A DNA stretch of 46,903 bases from Clostridia bacterium. Its GTDB lineage: Bacteria; Bacillota; Clostridia; Lachnospirales; Lachnospiraceae. Of this stretch, positions 1-7,537 are shown piece by piece. The notes under the pieces are model-generated. The model saw only the letters and a list, made by a program, of their open reading frames with translations. It did no database searches and was not told the origin of the DNA. Position 1 is the first letter of the stretch; every line of letters begins with the position of its first letter. Both the position numbers and the translations under genes were made by a program. The stretch spans positions 1 through 46,903 of the forward strand of contig CAJTFE010000039.1 in assembly GCA_910575725.1 (NCBI GenBank). The letters run 5' to 3'.

Positions 1-188
1 ACAGCTGAAGAACTGAATGCTTCATAGGGCTGTGGGTCTCTTGATGGGATCCATGGCCTTTTATATTTCAGGAAGGAATTCATGCTCTGGCAGCGTGCCA
101 TATTTTCGGTAGGATTGTGCATTTACAGACAGCACTGCGCAGTCAATTGGATAAAGGTTGGAAAAATAATTCGTCATTTGCGTCTCCC
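1..188. other. unassigned flank of the conjugative-element relic
   Basis: No recognisable gene. On the minus strand a 38-residue open frame (177 down to 61) starts 11 bp after the pcfB stub stop and has a GAGGGAG-like ribosome site, but its product resembles nothing I know. The pcfB reading frame loses family resemblance near position 206, so this stretch is probably foreign to the conjugative element, joined by a deletion or insertion. Confidence 0.3.
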
Positions 189-356
189 TCAATTCGCCGT
201 CCGACACTTTAGGGTCTGTTTGCCCTTATATTCCTTTGGTGTTTTGTGCTTCCTTGCGTCAAGCAGCTTTTTCACGGCTTTCTGTAAGACTTCGGCGGTC
301 AGCCTTGCCGTCTTGATTGAGATAGCAACGGTCTTTTCGTTGATTTGTTCCTGCAT
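189..356 (-). pseudogene. pcfB: N-terminal stub of PcfB-family conjugation protein (DUF3801)
   Basis: An ATG at 356 preceded by AAAGGAGG opens a 55-codon frame. It begins MQEQINEKTVAISIKTARLT and later has KGKQTLK, which I recognise as the N-terminal third of PcfB/DUF3801 proteins of Tn1549-like conjugative elements (normally about 120-160 residues). After KQTLK the similarity stops and the frame ends within five residues (CRTAN), so the C-terminal two thirds are missing. It lies downstream of the DUF5348 and initiator genes in the order usual for these elements, where pcfB normally leads into the VirD4-type coupling protein gene. Family assignment is from memory of the family; the truncation is inferred from length. 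Confidence 0.6.
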
Positions 357-405
357 GGGCGGTCAATCCCTCCTTTCTTGGGTCTGTACGGGGAAGCCGT
401 CCCGG

Positions 406-633
406 TTATCGGTTATGCACACGCACACGCAAGCCGTCCAGTACGTCCGTCTTGATACCGACAAGATACCATTCCTGCCCGGCACTCATTTCAATGCGTG
501 TCGGCTTCCATTTGCCGCCTGCGAACACGTCAAAACATTCGCCGCAATGCAAGCCGCCGTAGTAATCATTCAGCCCAAAGCGGATATTATAACGTCCGCT
601 TTCTTTGTCGAAAATCAAAGCTCCCTGTTTCAT
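406..633 (-). CDS. DUF5348 domain-containing protein
   Basis: 75-residue protein with start MKQGALIFDKESGRYNIRF and the aromatic/glycine pattern (DYYGGLHCGECFDVF, GGKWKPTRIE) of DUF5348, a small family typical of Tn1549/CTn-like conjugative elements. The ATG overlaps the stop of the upstream initiator-like gene by 4 bp (ATGA), implying translational coupling. Biochemical role unknown. Intact in length, but stranded next to a truncated pcfB, so probably a non-functional leftover of the element. Confidence 0.7.
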   Translation of the reverse strand: MKQGALIFDKESGRYNIRFGLNDYYGGLHCGECFDVFAGGKWKPTRIEMSAGQEWYLVGIKTDVLDGLRVRVHNR

Positions 634-1559
634 AAGGTGCTGTCCTCCCTGTCCTGTGATAAGAATACGCCGCTTGCCATATCGTGAGCGACAAGGGCGG
701 TGTAATAGCTGTCAATGGTGTTTGGTGCGTTGAAAAGAACCGCAAGCAGGTACTTCTTGATGTTGCGTATCTTGGTGGTGTTCTGGTGCATACAGTCAAT
801 CACAAACTGGATATGGCTGCTGTTCAGCTTCATAAACTTAGACTTTACAAGCTCGGCGGGGTAGTCGTCCCCGGCAATGCGTACCACCTTGCGGCGGGTG
901 CAGACGGTTTCAAGCATGAGGGAAACAATCTCGTCAAGCATACCCCGGTCAATGTTGCTGTCCTGTACCAGATAGGCGTACTCGATATTGTCCTTTATGA
1001 CTTCCTCATAAGCCCGTACTGCGTCCATGTTGGTGTGTCCGTTTCCTTTCCGTTCCTGCGGCTGTGCCGCTTCCTGTCTGGAAAGGGTGGAAAGGATAGG
1101 AATGGAATGGTTATTTAATAAATCCGTATTTGATAATTCTTTACTTGATAGTTCTTTATTTAATTGCGTTGGATTTTCCGATACCGGGTTTTCCGTTGTC
1201 GGGTTATCCGACATTGGATTTTCCAATACCGGGTTATCCGTGGTTGGATTTTCCAACTGCGGCGGCTGTGGCTGCTCGTAAATGGTGTATTCAATGGCTG
1301 TCATTTTGCCTTTTCCGTCCCGTCCCTGCCTGCGTGTGATGTACCCGGCTTTTTCCAGTTCCCATACGGCGGTACGGATTGCGTCAATGCTTTCTTTGTT
1401 GATACTGGATAAGCCCTTTAGGGTGTAGTCCCAATTTTCCGGCAGGGACAACATTTGAGAAAGCAGCCCTTTAGCCTTTAGGGTCAAGTCGGGGTTGCGT
1501 AGGTGGTGGTTTGACATAACCGTGTAGCCCCTGTTTTTCTCCACCCGGAATACTGCCAC
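630..1559 (-). CDS. replication-initiator-like HTH protein (DUF6017 type) of a conjugative element
   Basis: The N-terminal 90 residues (AVFRVEKNRGYTVMSNHHL, then LKAKGLLSQMLSLPENW) are the helix-turn-helix region shared by RepA-like replication initiators of Firmicutes integrative elements. The C-terminal part (VRAYEEVIKDNIEYAYLV onward) matches DUF6017. In between lies a low-complexity linker of repeated ENP/DNP tripeptides, followed by polar residues. A longer in-frame ATG exists at 1628, but AAAGGAG lies 8 nt before a GTG at 1559, giving the V-A-V-F-R-V start seen in relatives, so I choose the GTG. A TATAAT at 1632-1637 on this strand is a possible -10. Likely role is initiation of element replication. 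Intact in length, about 309 residues. Confidence 0.7.
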   Translation of the reverse strand: MAVFRVEKNRGYTVMSNHHLRNPDLTLKAKGLLSQMLSLPENWDYTLKGLSSINKESIDAIRTAVWELEKAGYITRRQGRDGKGKMTAIEYTIYEQPQPPQLENPTTDNPVLENPMSDNPTTENPVSENPTQLNKELSSKELSNTDLLNNHSIPILSTLSRQEAAQPQERKGNGHTNMDAVRAYEEVIKDNIEYAYLVQDSNIDRGMLDEIVSLMLETVCTRRKVVRIAGDDYPAELVKSKFMKLNSSHIQFVIDCMHQNTTKIRNIKKYLLAVLFNAPNTIDSYYTALVAHDMASGVFLSQDREDSTL

Positions 1560-1734
1560 GTTATCAGCTCCTTTCATCAGCCCAGACAATGAAAAACGCC
1601 CGTTCCGTGTGGAAAAGGCGTTTACCATGTGATTATAGGGCTTCGTGTTTAGTTTTCGTGTTTCTTAAAAGCCTTGATTTATGCGGTGTTGCGGTGGTTG
1701 TCTATAAATACTTGCCCCGAATGGAGCCGGGAAA

Positions 1735-2282
1735 ACTACAATACAGAAAATCTGGAAATTTTTGCAAGGCTCCGTGGTACAGCAGCACCTAATGCTGTAA
1801 AGAATGCCCTGGAGGTTGTCGGTCTGCCTTATAGGGATAAAAAACTGTTTGGCAGGTATTCCCTTGGGATGAAGCAGCGAATGGTTTATGGTATGACCTA
1901 TAAAATACTTATGTGTTTAATTTTTGGGGCTTTTATCGTAGCGGCTTCTTTACCGATTGTGTTTTTGATTATTTACTTTAATAAAAGTTTTTTACTGTCT
2001 ATCCTGTTTGCATTTTTTTACTCCATTTTTAACTGGGGTATATTGGGAACGGTTGGAACATCAATAAGTACCGCAAAAATTCGTTTCTTAAACTCTTTCC
2101 CGGTCATATGTGTTATGAACTGGTTAAGCGGTTCTATGATGGATCACTTGCAGAAAGATAATCTTTTGCCGGAAGCCTATTTGATTGTGCCAACCACCAG
2201 TCACACAATTCTTATTGTGGCAATTACTGTTATACTTTCTTTGTGGCTGATTATTCGCTTTTATAAAAAATGGACGAGGTAA
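1735..2282 (+). pseudogene. ABC transporter ATPase/permease fusion remnant (bacitracin/lantibiotic exporter type)
   Basis: One continuous frame reads first as the middle of a BcrA/LanF-type ATPase (ENLEIFARLRGT, then VKNALEVVGLPYRDKK and the ABC signature YSLGMKQR). It then switches directly, near 1881, into the C-terminal 130 residues of an ABC-2 permease with about four hydrophobic segments ending FYKKWTR. Walker A, Walker B and the H-loop are absent, as is the permease N-terminus. An in-frame deletion has removed the ATPase C-terminus and the start of the permease. The upstream ATG at 1674 belongs to unrelated sequence. Cannot act as a transporter ATPase. Followed without a gap by another permease gene. 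Confidence 0.65.
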
Positions 2283-2287
2283 AAGAC

Positions 2288-2887
2288 ATGATAGATATTA
2301 TAAAAACTGAATTTCTGAAACTAAAACGATATTCCGTAATAAAAGCCGGAATTATTATGACAATGCTTTCCCCGTTGCTGTCACTTTTTTATTCAACAGC
2401 AAACAGTGGACAAACATGGACGTTTGACTACTTTATGCAACAGGTCATGATTAGTAACTGCACATTATTTTTCCCGATTATTATTGCGTTGATTGCAGGT
2501 TATATCATAACAAGGGAATATACAGACGATACCATGAAGAATATTATAACAATTCCTATCCCATATAGGCAGTTACTTTCCGGAAAATTACTTGTCTTGT
2601 TACTATTGACAATCTACTTTAGTTTTATAGGCTGTATGATAGCGTTTATAATCAATATGTTTGCTGAATTTCCGGGAGCGCATTTTGGCAATATCCTCAA
2701 TATGTTTCTTTGTGTTACCGGAGCAAATATTGGAGTTTACGTTTCGATTTTACCAATCATTCTGCTGTTTTGTTGTTCTGCCAATAACTTTTTGGGTGGA
2801 GTTGCTTTAGCTTTTGTATATGGATATTTTGGAACCTTTGAAATCAGCTTCTTTTTTCCGCAAATGTCCGATCGTCGGTTCGGGTAA
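2288..2887 (+). pseudogene. ABC-2 permease (BcrB/LanE-type), C-terminally truncated
   Basis: Starts at the ATG at 2288 with GAGG about 10 nt upstream; the ATG at 2270 lacks a site and lies inside the preceding frame. Product MIDIIKTEFLKLKRYSVIKA has the amphipathic start of lantibiotic/bacitracin-immunity permeases and four to five hydrophobic helices. Similarity runs to FVYGYFGTFE, after which the frame enters the DUF4143 remnant and stops (SFFFPQMSDRRFG). Relatives are about 240-250 residues, so the last transmembrane helix is lost. With the fused remnant upstream, the exporter is dead. Confidence 0.65.
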
Positions 2888-3204
2888 AACAGTCGGAAAA
2901 GCACCGCTTTTCAGATCCATGCCTTGCATGCGCCCTTTTGAATGCCACGCAAGCCAGCTTAATGGGGGACTTGGAGACATTAGGATTTTTATTTGAAGCG
3001 CTCTGTGAGAGAGATTTGAAGATTTATGCGGAACCTTTTGGCAGGACACCGCAGCAGAAAATCTTCTTCATATTCAAAAGGAAATTAAACAGGATCCAAA
3101 CGGAAAGCCGCCTGCGGTTCTGTGTGCCTTGTGGTATGGCAAATGCGGTTTATCAGCGTCCGGATGGAGTGTTTGTGGTGCCTATTACTGCATTAAAAAA
3201 CTAA
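2845..3204 (+). pseudogene. C-terminal remnant of an AAA ATPase with DUF4143 domain
   Basis: Several reading frames must be joined. One gives VRSSVRVKQSEKHRFSDP, leading to ATQASLMGDLETLGFLFEAL and CERDLKIYAE; after an internal deletion another frame gives HIQKEIKQDPNGKPPAVLC; a third gives GMANAVYQRPDGVFVVPITA ending LKN. These are the hallmark C-terminal blocks of the ATPase/DUF4143 family. The piece has at least one deletion (the nuclease-like strand block is missing) and one frameshift near 3120. It starts exactly where the permease breaks off, so the junction at about 2845 is a rearrangement breakpoint. Confidence 0.6.
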
Positions 3205-3501
3205 TCTTTTTAAATCGCATGCTTCAATCCGTTCACCATACCGGTTCATTTTGTGCTATAATGCTTCTTGTGATTTGCCTTCCTTAAAAAGTATCAAATC
3301 ACAATCGGGATCTGCAGATAAATTTCCTGAACTTTCCTTGTTTTTCAAGGCTTTTCAAGCCTCATACAGTGAATTGATATGTATTTTCCCTTGTTTTTGC
3401 CTTTATGGACAGTTTCCAAAGAAAAGACAGAAGAACGAGATAACTGTTTCTAAGAATTATAGGGGGAAAATTATATTTTATACTTCCCCTCTGCTTTTCC
3501 G
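3205..3501. other. no gene recognised
   Basis: About 300 bases of AT-rich sequence between the DUF4143 remnant and a minus-strand ORF. Open frames here have no family resemblance, no ribosome site and unnatural composition. I see no clear promoter or terminator. Confidence 0.4.
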
Positions 3502-3765
3502 TTAAAAACATACTGCTTTTAGAATATTAAAGGTTTTTAAATGTTTTAAAATATGTTCTTCAAAATTTTTCACAGCGCTTTTTACAAATTTCATTCTGTT
3601 TTGTTTATCAACAAGGTTTACTGCACAGGGATTCATATGCTTAAAATCCGGTACATCATCATAATATACATCTTGAATTTTCCCGTTTGGACAACACCAT
3701 GAAACCCACCCACCTACCGGAGTAACAGTATCTTCGTTCATGTATTGTGCAGTCTGTCCAATCAT
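3502..3765 (-). CDS. hypothetical protein, possibly a C-terminal fragment
   Basis: An 87-residue frame; I do not recognise the family. The frame is open for another 18 codons upstream of the ATG (back to a TGA near 3820), and that extension also reads like protein, so this may be the tail of a larger broken gene. Composition is natural: an aromatic and cysteine-containing block (GGWVSWCCPNGK), DVYYDDVPDFKH, then a basic helical tail. No ribosome site is seen before the ATG. It lies just downstream, on the same strand, of a frameshifted ABC ATPase remnant. Confidence 0.35.
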   Translation of the reverse strand: MIGQTAQYMNEDTVTPVGGWVSWCCPNGKIQDVYYDDVPDFKHMNPCAVNLVDKQNRMKFVKSAVKNFEEHILKHLKTFNILKAVCF

Positions 3766-3793
3766 CTGTTCCGTTATTTCATCTACCCCATAA

Positions 3794-3945
3794 CTATTTT
3801 TGTATCAAATAATGCAATTCCTGTGTCTGGATGAAGCCGTTTTTCATAAGAAGGATTTCATTGCAATATAGGCGATGTCTGACACAATGTGGGTGGAGAG
3901 CAGTACCAGGCGTTTTTCGGACAGGCAGCGGTCATTTAAGTGCGT
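3794..3945 (-). pseudogene. frameshifted C-terminal fragment of an ABC transporter ATPase
   Basis: Read from 3945 leftward, one frame gives EKRLVLLSTHIVSDIAYIA, the H-loop block of drug/lantibiotic-type ABC ATPases. A one-base shift then gives NEILLMKNGFIQTQELHYLI, the usual continuation. Relatives read IANEILLMK without interruption, so a single base was lost at the junction. Walker A and the signature are absent. A second ABC-transporter corpse, on the opposite strand to the one at 1735-2887. Confidence 0.55.
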
Positions 3946-4187
3946 TAATCGTATAGATTTTGTGGTCTTAAGTTTGTTAGGCCTTGGGCGGCTTTCGTTG
4001 TTTTTATTATTCTATTATGCTATGCTGGAGTAGTATCTGAAAGAGTGGTTTCGAATAATAGAGGAAGAAATTTTGTGGGATAAGAGGAATTGGGGCTAAA
4101 AAATAATTTTTATATGTCACAGAGGCGGACGTAAGCTGTCTAATTAAATAGTAGTATCTTGTATTTGAGGGATATTATGGAACTTAA
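3946..4187. other. AT-rich spacer, nothing recognised
   Basis: No coding frame or repeat stands out. It leads into the tandem structured repeats; TATTAT-like hexamers occur around 4170 but without a convincing -35, so the promoter of the sigma-factor transcript remains unplaced. Confidence 0.35.
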
Positions 4188-4533
4188 AATAGTCCAGCTA
4201 AGAAATGTCAAGTGTATCTTAAAAATAATTTCTGCTGGACGGTAAAGCTGCAAAGGCGCACGAGAGGAACTTTTATGAGTGCCCTTTCGAATAAAAGTTT
4301 CTCTCATTACCGGTGTGTCGAAGCAGCTTTACCCTTTAGTGCTGTCGCGCAGCGACTTTGAATAGTCCAGCTAAGAAATGTCAACTATTTTCGAAAAAAA
4401 TTATCTGCTGGACGGTAAAGCTGCAAAGGCGCACGAGAGGAACTTTTATGAGTGTCCTTTCGAATAAAAGTTTCTCTCATTACCGGTGTGTCGAAGCAGC
4501 TTTACCCTTTAGTGCTGTCGCGCAGCGACTTAG
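4188..4533 (+). repeat. two tandem 173-bp structured repeats upstream of an ECF sigma gene
   Basis: Units 4188-4360 and 4361-4533 are nearly identical apart from about 20 bases of the first loop. Each can fold into four helices: GTCCAGC with GCTGGAC; GGTAAAGCTGC with GCAGCTTTACC; GAGAGGAACTTTTAT with ATAAAAGTTTCTCTC, nested inside the second; and the small hairpin GTCGC-GCA-GCGAC. The second unit runs directly into AATAGGAGG, the ribosome site of the sigma gene. This looks like a transcribed structured element duplicated in tandem, either a leader RNA or a mobile palindromic repeat. I know no named family that it matches. Confidence 0.7.
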
Positions 4534-4550
4534 AATAGGAGGAAGCGTAG

Positions 4551-5402
4551 ATGGAGAAAAAAACAAACGAAGAACTACAGGCTTTGGCAGAGAAGGCCAC
4601 AGCCGGGGACAAGGAAGCTCTTGAGGCCCTTGTCACAGGCGTACAGGACATGGTATTCAATTTATCCCTGCGGATGCTTGGAACATTTGCGGACGCAGAG
4701 GACGCGGCACAGGATATCTTGCTGAAGATGATTACACATTTATCTTCTTTTCGGGGCGAGAGTTTATTTACAACATGGGTTTTCCGCATTGCTGTGAATC
4801 ATTTGAAGGATTATAAAAAGCACATGTTTGCCCATGCGCCCCTGAGCTTCGAATTTTACGGCGATGATATCAAAAACGGGAAGATACAGGATATTCCCGA
4901 TTTAGCCCAGAATGTGGAACAGGATATCTTAGCGGAGGAATTGAAAATGTCCTGTACGAATGTGATGCTGCAATGTCTGGATACGGAGAGCAGATGCATT
5001 TTCATATTGGGAACCATGTTCCGGATTGACAGCCGTATTGCAGGAGAGATTTTGGAAATGACGCCGGAGGCATACCGCCAGCGGCTTTCCAGGATACGGA
5101 AAAAGATGGCGGGCTTTTTGGAGCAGTATTGCGGAGCCTATGGCGGCGGAACCTGCCGGTGCAGGGACAGGGTAAATTATGCAATCCAGAGCCATCGGCT
5201 GAATCCCCGGCAGTTGGATTATACGAAGACGAATGAAATATCTGTTGAGACAATGCTTGATGTGAAGCATGCGATGGAGGAAATGGATGATTTGTCGCAG
5301 GATTTCTCCTTCTGCAAGGCTTATCAGTCGCCTGAGCATATGAAGTGCCTTGTACAAGAGCTTTTAAATTCCGCACAGTTTTCAGTTATTAAAAATGCGT
5401 AA
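4551..5402 (+). CDS. ECF-type RNA polymerase sigma factor with C-terminal extension
   Basis: Residues 20-90 form sigma region 2 (VQDMVFNLSLRMLGTFADAE, DAAQDILLKM, FRGESLFTTWVFRIA). Residues 130-188 form region 4 (LDTESRCIFILG, then TPEAYRQRLSRIRKK, the recognition helix). Residues 190-283 are an extra domain with Cys194, Cys202 and Cys204 (GGGTCRCRDRVNYA) and a helical tail; ordinary ECF factors end near residue 190. The cysteines suggest metal or redox sensing within the sigma factor, because no anti-sigma gene is adjacent. AATAGGAGG lies 8 nt before the ATG and directly follows the tandem structured repeats, so translation may be controlled by that leader. DUF2461 follows 15 bp downstream. 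Confidence 0.85.
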   Translation: MEKKTNEELQALAEKATAGDKEALEALVTGVQDMVFNLSLRMLGTFADAEDAAQDILLKMITHLSSFRGESLFTTWVFRIAVNHLKDYKKHMFAHAPLSFEFYGDDIKNGKIQDIPDLAQNVEQDILAEELKMSCTNVMLQCLDTESRCIFILGTMFRIDSRIAGEILEMTPEAYRQRLSRIRKKMAGFLEQYCGAYGGGTCRCRDRVNYAIQSHRLNPRQLDYTKTNEISVETMLDVKHAMEEMDDLSQDFSFCKAYQSPEHMKCLVQELLNSAQFSVIKNA

Positions 5403-5417
5403 AGGAGATAGAAGATT

Positions 5418-6101
5418 ATGGATATGTCATTGATTGTAAATTATCTGTCGGAGCTGAGCATGAATAACAACCGTGAATGGTATCATGCTCACAAAGAGGA
5501 TTACAAAAAGGCAAATGCTGAGTTTGAAGCCTTACTGCAGGCTTTGATGCTTGAGATTGGGAGCTTTGACAGCAGTATTTTGAACTATGCGCCCAAGGAG
5601 CTTACTTTTAAACTTGTAAGGGATACCCGTTTCAGCCATGACAAATCGCCTTATAACCCGGCGTTTCGCGCTCATATTTCATCCAAGGGGAAGCTGCCGG
5701 TTCCGGTTGGGTATTATCTTATGATAAAGCCTGGCAATCAGTCCTTTTTGGGAGGCGGACTGTTTGCGGATATGTTTAAGGATGCAACAAGGCTGGTACG
5801 GGATTATATTGTTCAAAATGGCGGGGAGTGGGAAAGGGTGCTCCATGAGCCGGAGTTTGAGCGGCGTTTTAAGGTCCAGGGGACGGCGCTGAAAAATGTT
5901 CCTTCCGGGTATGAGAAGGAGCATCCTCAGGCGGAGTATTTGAAGTTTAAGAGCTGGTATCTGGAGTATCCGCTGAAGGATGAGGAATTGATGGATGCGG
6001 ATGCGTTTCTGGCAAAGGCGGTGGAATGTTTTCGGATTATGAAGCCTTTTAATGATTATCTTAATAAGGGGCTTGAGGGGTTTGAGATGCCGGTGAGATA
6101 G
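5418..6101 (+). CDS. DUF2461 domain-containing protein
   Basis: 227 residues, full length for DUF2461 (TIGR02453). Recognised by NNREWYHAHKEDYKKANAEF near the N-terminus, FKLVRDTRFSHDKSPYNPAF near residue 65, then GYYLMIKPGNQSFLGGGLF. The function of the family is unknown. AAGGAGAT precedes the ATG, and the gene is probably cotranscribed with the sigma factor 15 bp upstream, so it may belong to that sigma's own operon. The transcript then meets the large palindrome at 6113-6338, which could terminate it. Confidence 0.85.
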   Translation: MDMSLIVNYLSELSMNNNREWYHAHKEDYKKANAEFEALLQALMLEIGSFDSSILNYAPKELTFKLVRDTRFSHDKSPYNPAFRAHISSKGKLPVPVGYYLMIKPGNQSFLGGGLFADMFKDATRLVRDYIVQNGGEWERVLHEPEFERRFKVQGTALKNVPSGYEKEHPQAEYLKFKSWYLEYPLKDEELMDADAFLAKAVECFRIMKPFNDYLNKGLEGFEMPVR

Positions 6102-6112
6102 GTGATTGAAAA

Positions 6113-6338
6113 CGTTCAGCCGTGCTGTGGCGAAAGCCGCTCTCTGGCGTTTCCATATCCTGTGTTCGGACGGTTCGTGTACACTTTGTCTGCTCTGTAC
6201 GGACATTGCCTGCTTTGTTTTTTATGTGGGTGGGTTTTGGGGCAATGTGCGTCCATATCAGACAAAGTGTACGCGAACAGCCGGACACTGGATATTGGAA
6301 ATGCCAGAGAGCGGCTTTCGCCACAGCACGGCTGAACG
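6113..6338. repeat. 226-bp nested imperfect palindrome
   Basis: Left arm 6113-6192 is the reverse complement of right arm 6259-6338. The outer 35 bp pair perfectly (CGTTCAGCCGTGCTGTGGCG and onward) and the next 45 bp pair with mismatches and small indels. The 66-base loop holds a further inverted pair, GGAC-ATTGCC with GGCAAT-GTGCGTCC. The right arm contains ACAGCCGGACACTGGATAT followed by GGAAATGC, a core also present in the terminator-like hairpin at 25234-25291. There is no transposase and no evident target duplication. It could be a MITE-like element or a large transcription stop. Confidence 0.7.
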
Positions 6339-6426
6339 GGGGGATGGGGCGGGGGGTGGGAGTAGTATTCAATATGAGACTGAGATTGATGTATGGGGAA
6401 GTATCTGTCGGGAAAGGAGAAGGGGT

Positions 6427-6900
6427 ATGAGAAAGGTTGTATTATTTATTGCAGTAAGTGTAGATGGTTATATTGCAGACAAAAACGGAAATGTCGGCTG
6501 GCTGAACGGTCAAAATGAGGAAGTGGAAAATGAGGATACTTATTCGGAATTTATAAAGGATATTGATACGGTAATTATGGGATGGAATACTTATCACCAG
6601 GTAGTGACGGAGTTATCTCCCGGCCAATGGCCTTATATGGATCTGACCAGCTATGTAATTACGCATCGGCAGGGTGAGGATTCAGGGAGTGAGGATATCT
6701 GCTTTGTCAGTGAGAGGCCGGGGGCTTTGCTTCGCCGTTTAAAGGAGGAGCCGATTGACACCTTTTACCTTTCCGTTATTCCTACCCTGCTGGGCTCTGG
6801 CACGCGTCTGTTTGGCTCTTTGGATTTTGAGCTTAAGTTAAAGCTTGTAAAGGTGCATTTCTATAATGGAATCACGGAGATGGTGTATGAAAAGCGGTGA
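6427..6900 (+). CDS. dihydrofolate reductase family protein (RibD C-terminal/YwjB-like)
   Basis: 157 residues. MRKVVLFIAVSVDGYIADK at the start, then IDTVIMGWNTYHQVV and the C-terminal FYLSVIPTLLGSGTRLF are the family signature of small DHFR/RibD-C-like reductases (YyaP/YwjB group), NADPH-dependent enzymes of uncertain substrate. A much longer in-frame ORF begins at 6106 inside the palindrome, but GAAAGGAGAAGGGG just before 6427 fixes the ATG here. Stands alone between the palindrome and a promoter at 7007. Conserved domain assignment is confident; physiological substrate is not known, and it need not reduce dihydrofolate. Confidence 0.85.
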   Translation: MRKVVLFIAVSVDGYIADKNGNVGWLNGQNEEVENEDTYSEFIKDIDTVIMGWNTYHQVVTELSPGQWPYMDLTSYVITHRQGEDSGSEDICFVSERPGALLRRLKEEPIDTFYLSVIPTLLGSGTRLFGSLDFELKLKLVKVHFYNGITEMVYEKR

Positions 6901-7006
6901 GAAAGACTGCAAATATTTTTGAGAATAAGATCGTGTTTGGATGCATCGTTCTTTGAGCAATTTGTGGGATTGCTTGGCGGCGGTGCATTTGTTTTTGGGT
7001 TTTTCC

Positions 7007-7036
7007 TTGTTTCGACTGTGTGGAGTGTGGTATGAT
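7007..7036 (+). promoter_or_regulatory. sigma-A promoter for the DUF1801-DUF3788-DUF2200 run
   Basis: TTGTTT (7007-7012), 18-bp spacer, TATGAT (7031-7036) preceded by TGG as an extended -10. It lies 60 bp before the DUF1801 start. Confidence 0.5.
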
Positions 7037-7095
7037 ACATAGAAGTGATAAGATAACAAGCTTTATAATCTAACAGATGCAAAAGGAGAAAAACC

Positions 7096-7506
7096 ATGTG
7101 GACATGTCCAAAATGCGGCCGCAGCTTCAAGAAGCAGAACCAGGATCATTACTGTGGGAAAGCGCCGGAAACCATTGATGAATACATTGCGGCGCAGCCG
7201 GAAGAGGCGCAGAGATATCTGAACCAGGTGAGGGAGGCCATACGATCGGCGCTTCCCGAGGCACAGGAGCGGATTTCCTGGAGTATGCCTACCTACTGGA
7301 AGGGGCACAATATCATCCATTTTGCAGGCTTTAAAAAGCACATCGGCCTGTATCCGGGGCCCGAGGCTGTGGCAGAATTTGCCGAGCGGCTGAAGGAGTA
7401 TAAGACAAGCAAAGGGACGATCCAGCTTCCCCTGAATAAGCCTCTGCCTCTTGAGCTGATTGCAGAGATCGCAGCCTGGTGCGATGCAACCGGGAACCAC
7501 CCATAA
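7096..7506 (+). CDS. DUF1801 (YdhG-like) protein with N-terminal zinc finger
   Basis: 136 residues. The first 21 residues hold C-x2-C...H-x-C (WTCPKCGRSF, DHYCG), a small metal-binding knuckle. The rest is DUF1801 (IDEYIAAQPEEAQRYLNQV, ISWSMPTYWKGHNIIHFAGF, KKHIGLYPGPEAV, TIQLPLNKPLP), the fold of Bacillus YdhG/Fra-like iron-related proteins. Function in this organism unknown. AAAGGAGAAAAACC precedes the ATG; the next gene follows 31 bp downstream on the same strand. Confidence 0.8.
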   Translation: MWTCPKCGRSFKKQNQDHYCGKAPETIDEYIAAQPEEAQRYLNQVREAIRSALPEAQERISWSMPTYWKGHNIIHFAGFKKHIGLYPGPEAVAEFAERLKEYKTSKGTIQLPLNKPLPLELIAEIAAWCDATGNHP

Positions 7507-7537
7507 GAATCAAAATAGAATCAACGAGGTGTCAGAC

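Noticed and set aside
1..4187. attachment sites or direct repeats bounding the conjugative-element relic
   Set aside because: I looked for matching flanks on both sides of the relic and saw none; the relic appears to end by deletion rather than at att sites.
4358..4624. 88-codon frame through the second 173-bp repeat into the sigma gene
   Set aside because: It runs through structured non-coding repeat and out of frame into the sigma gene; no ribosome site.
6105..6116. CcpA cre-like site TGAAAACGTTCA
   Set aside because: Only part of the consensus, located after DUF2461 at the edge of the large palindrome; not in a promoter position.
5679..6206. 175-codon minus-strand frame opposite DUF2461
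   Set aside because: Basic, low-complexity shadow of the DUF2461 gene.
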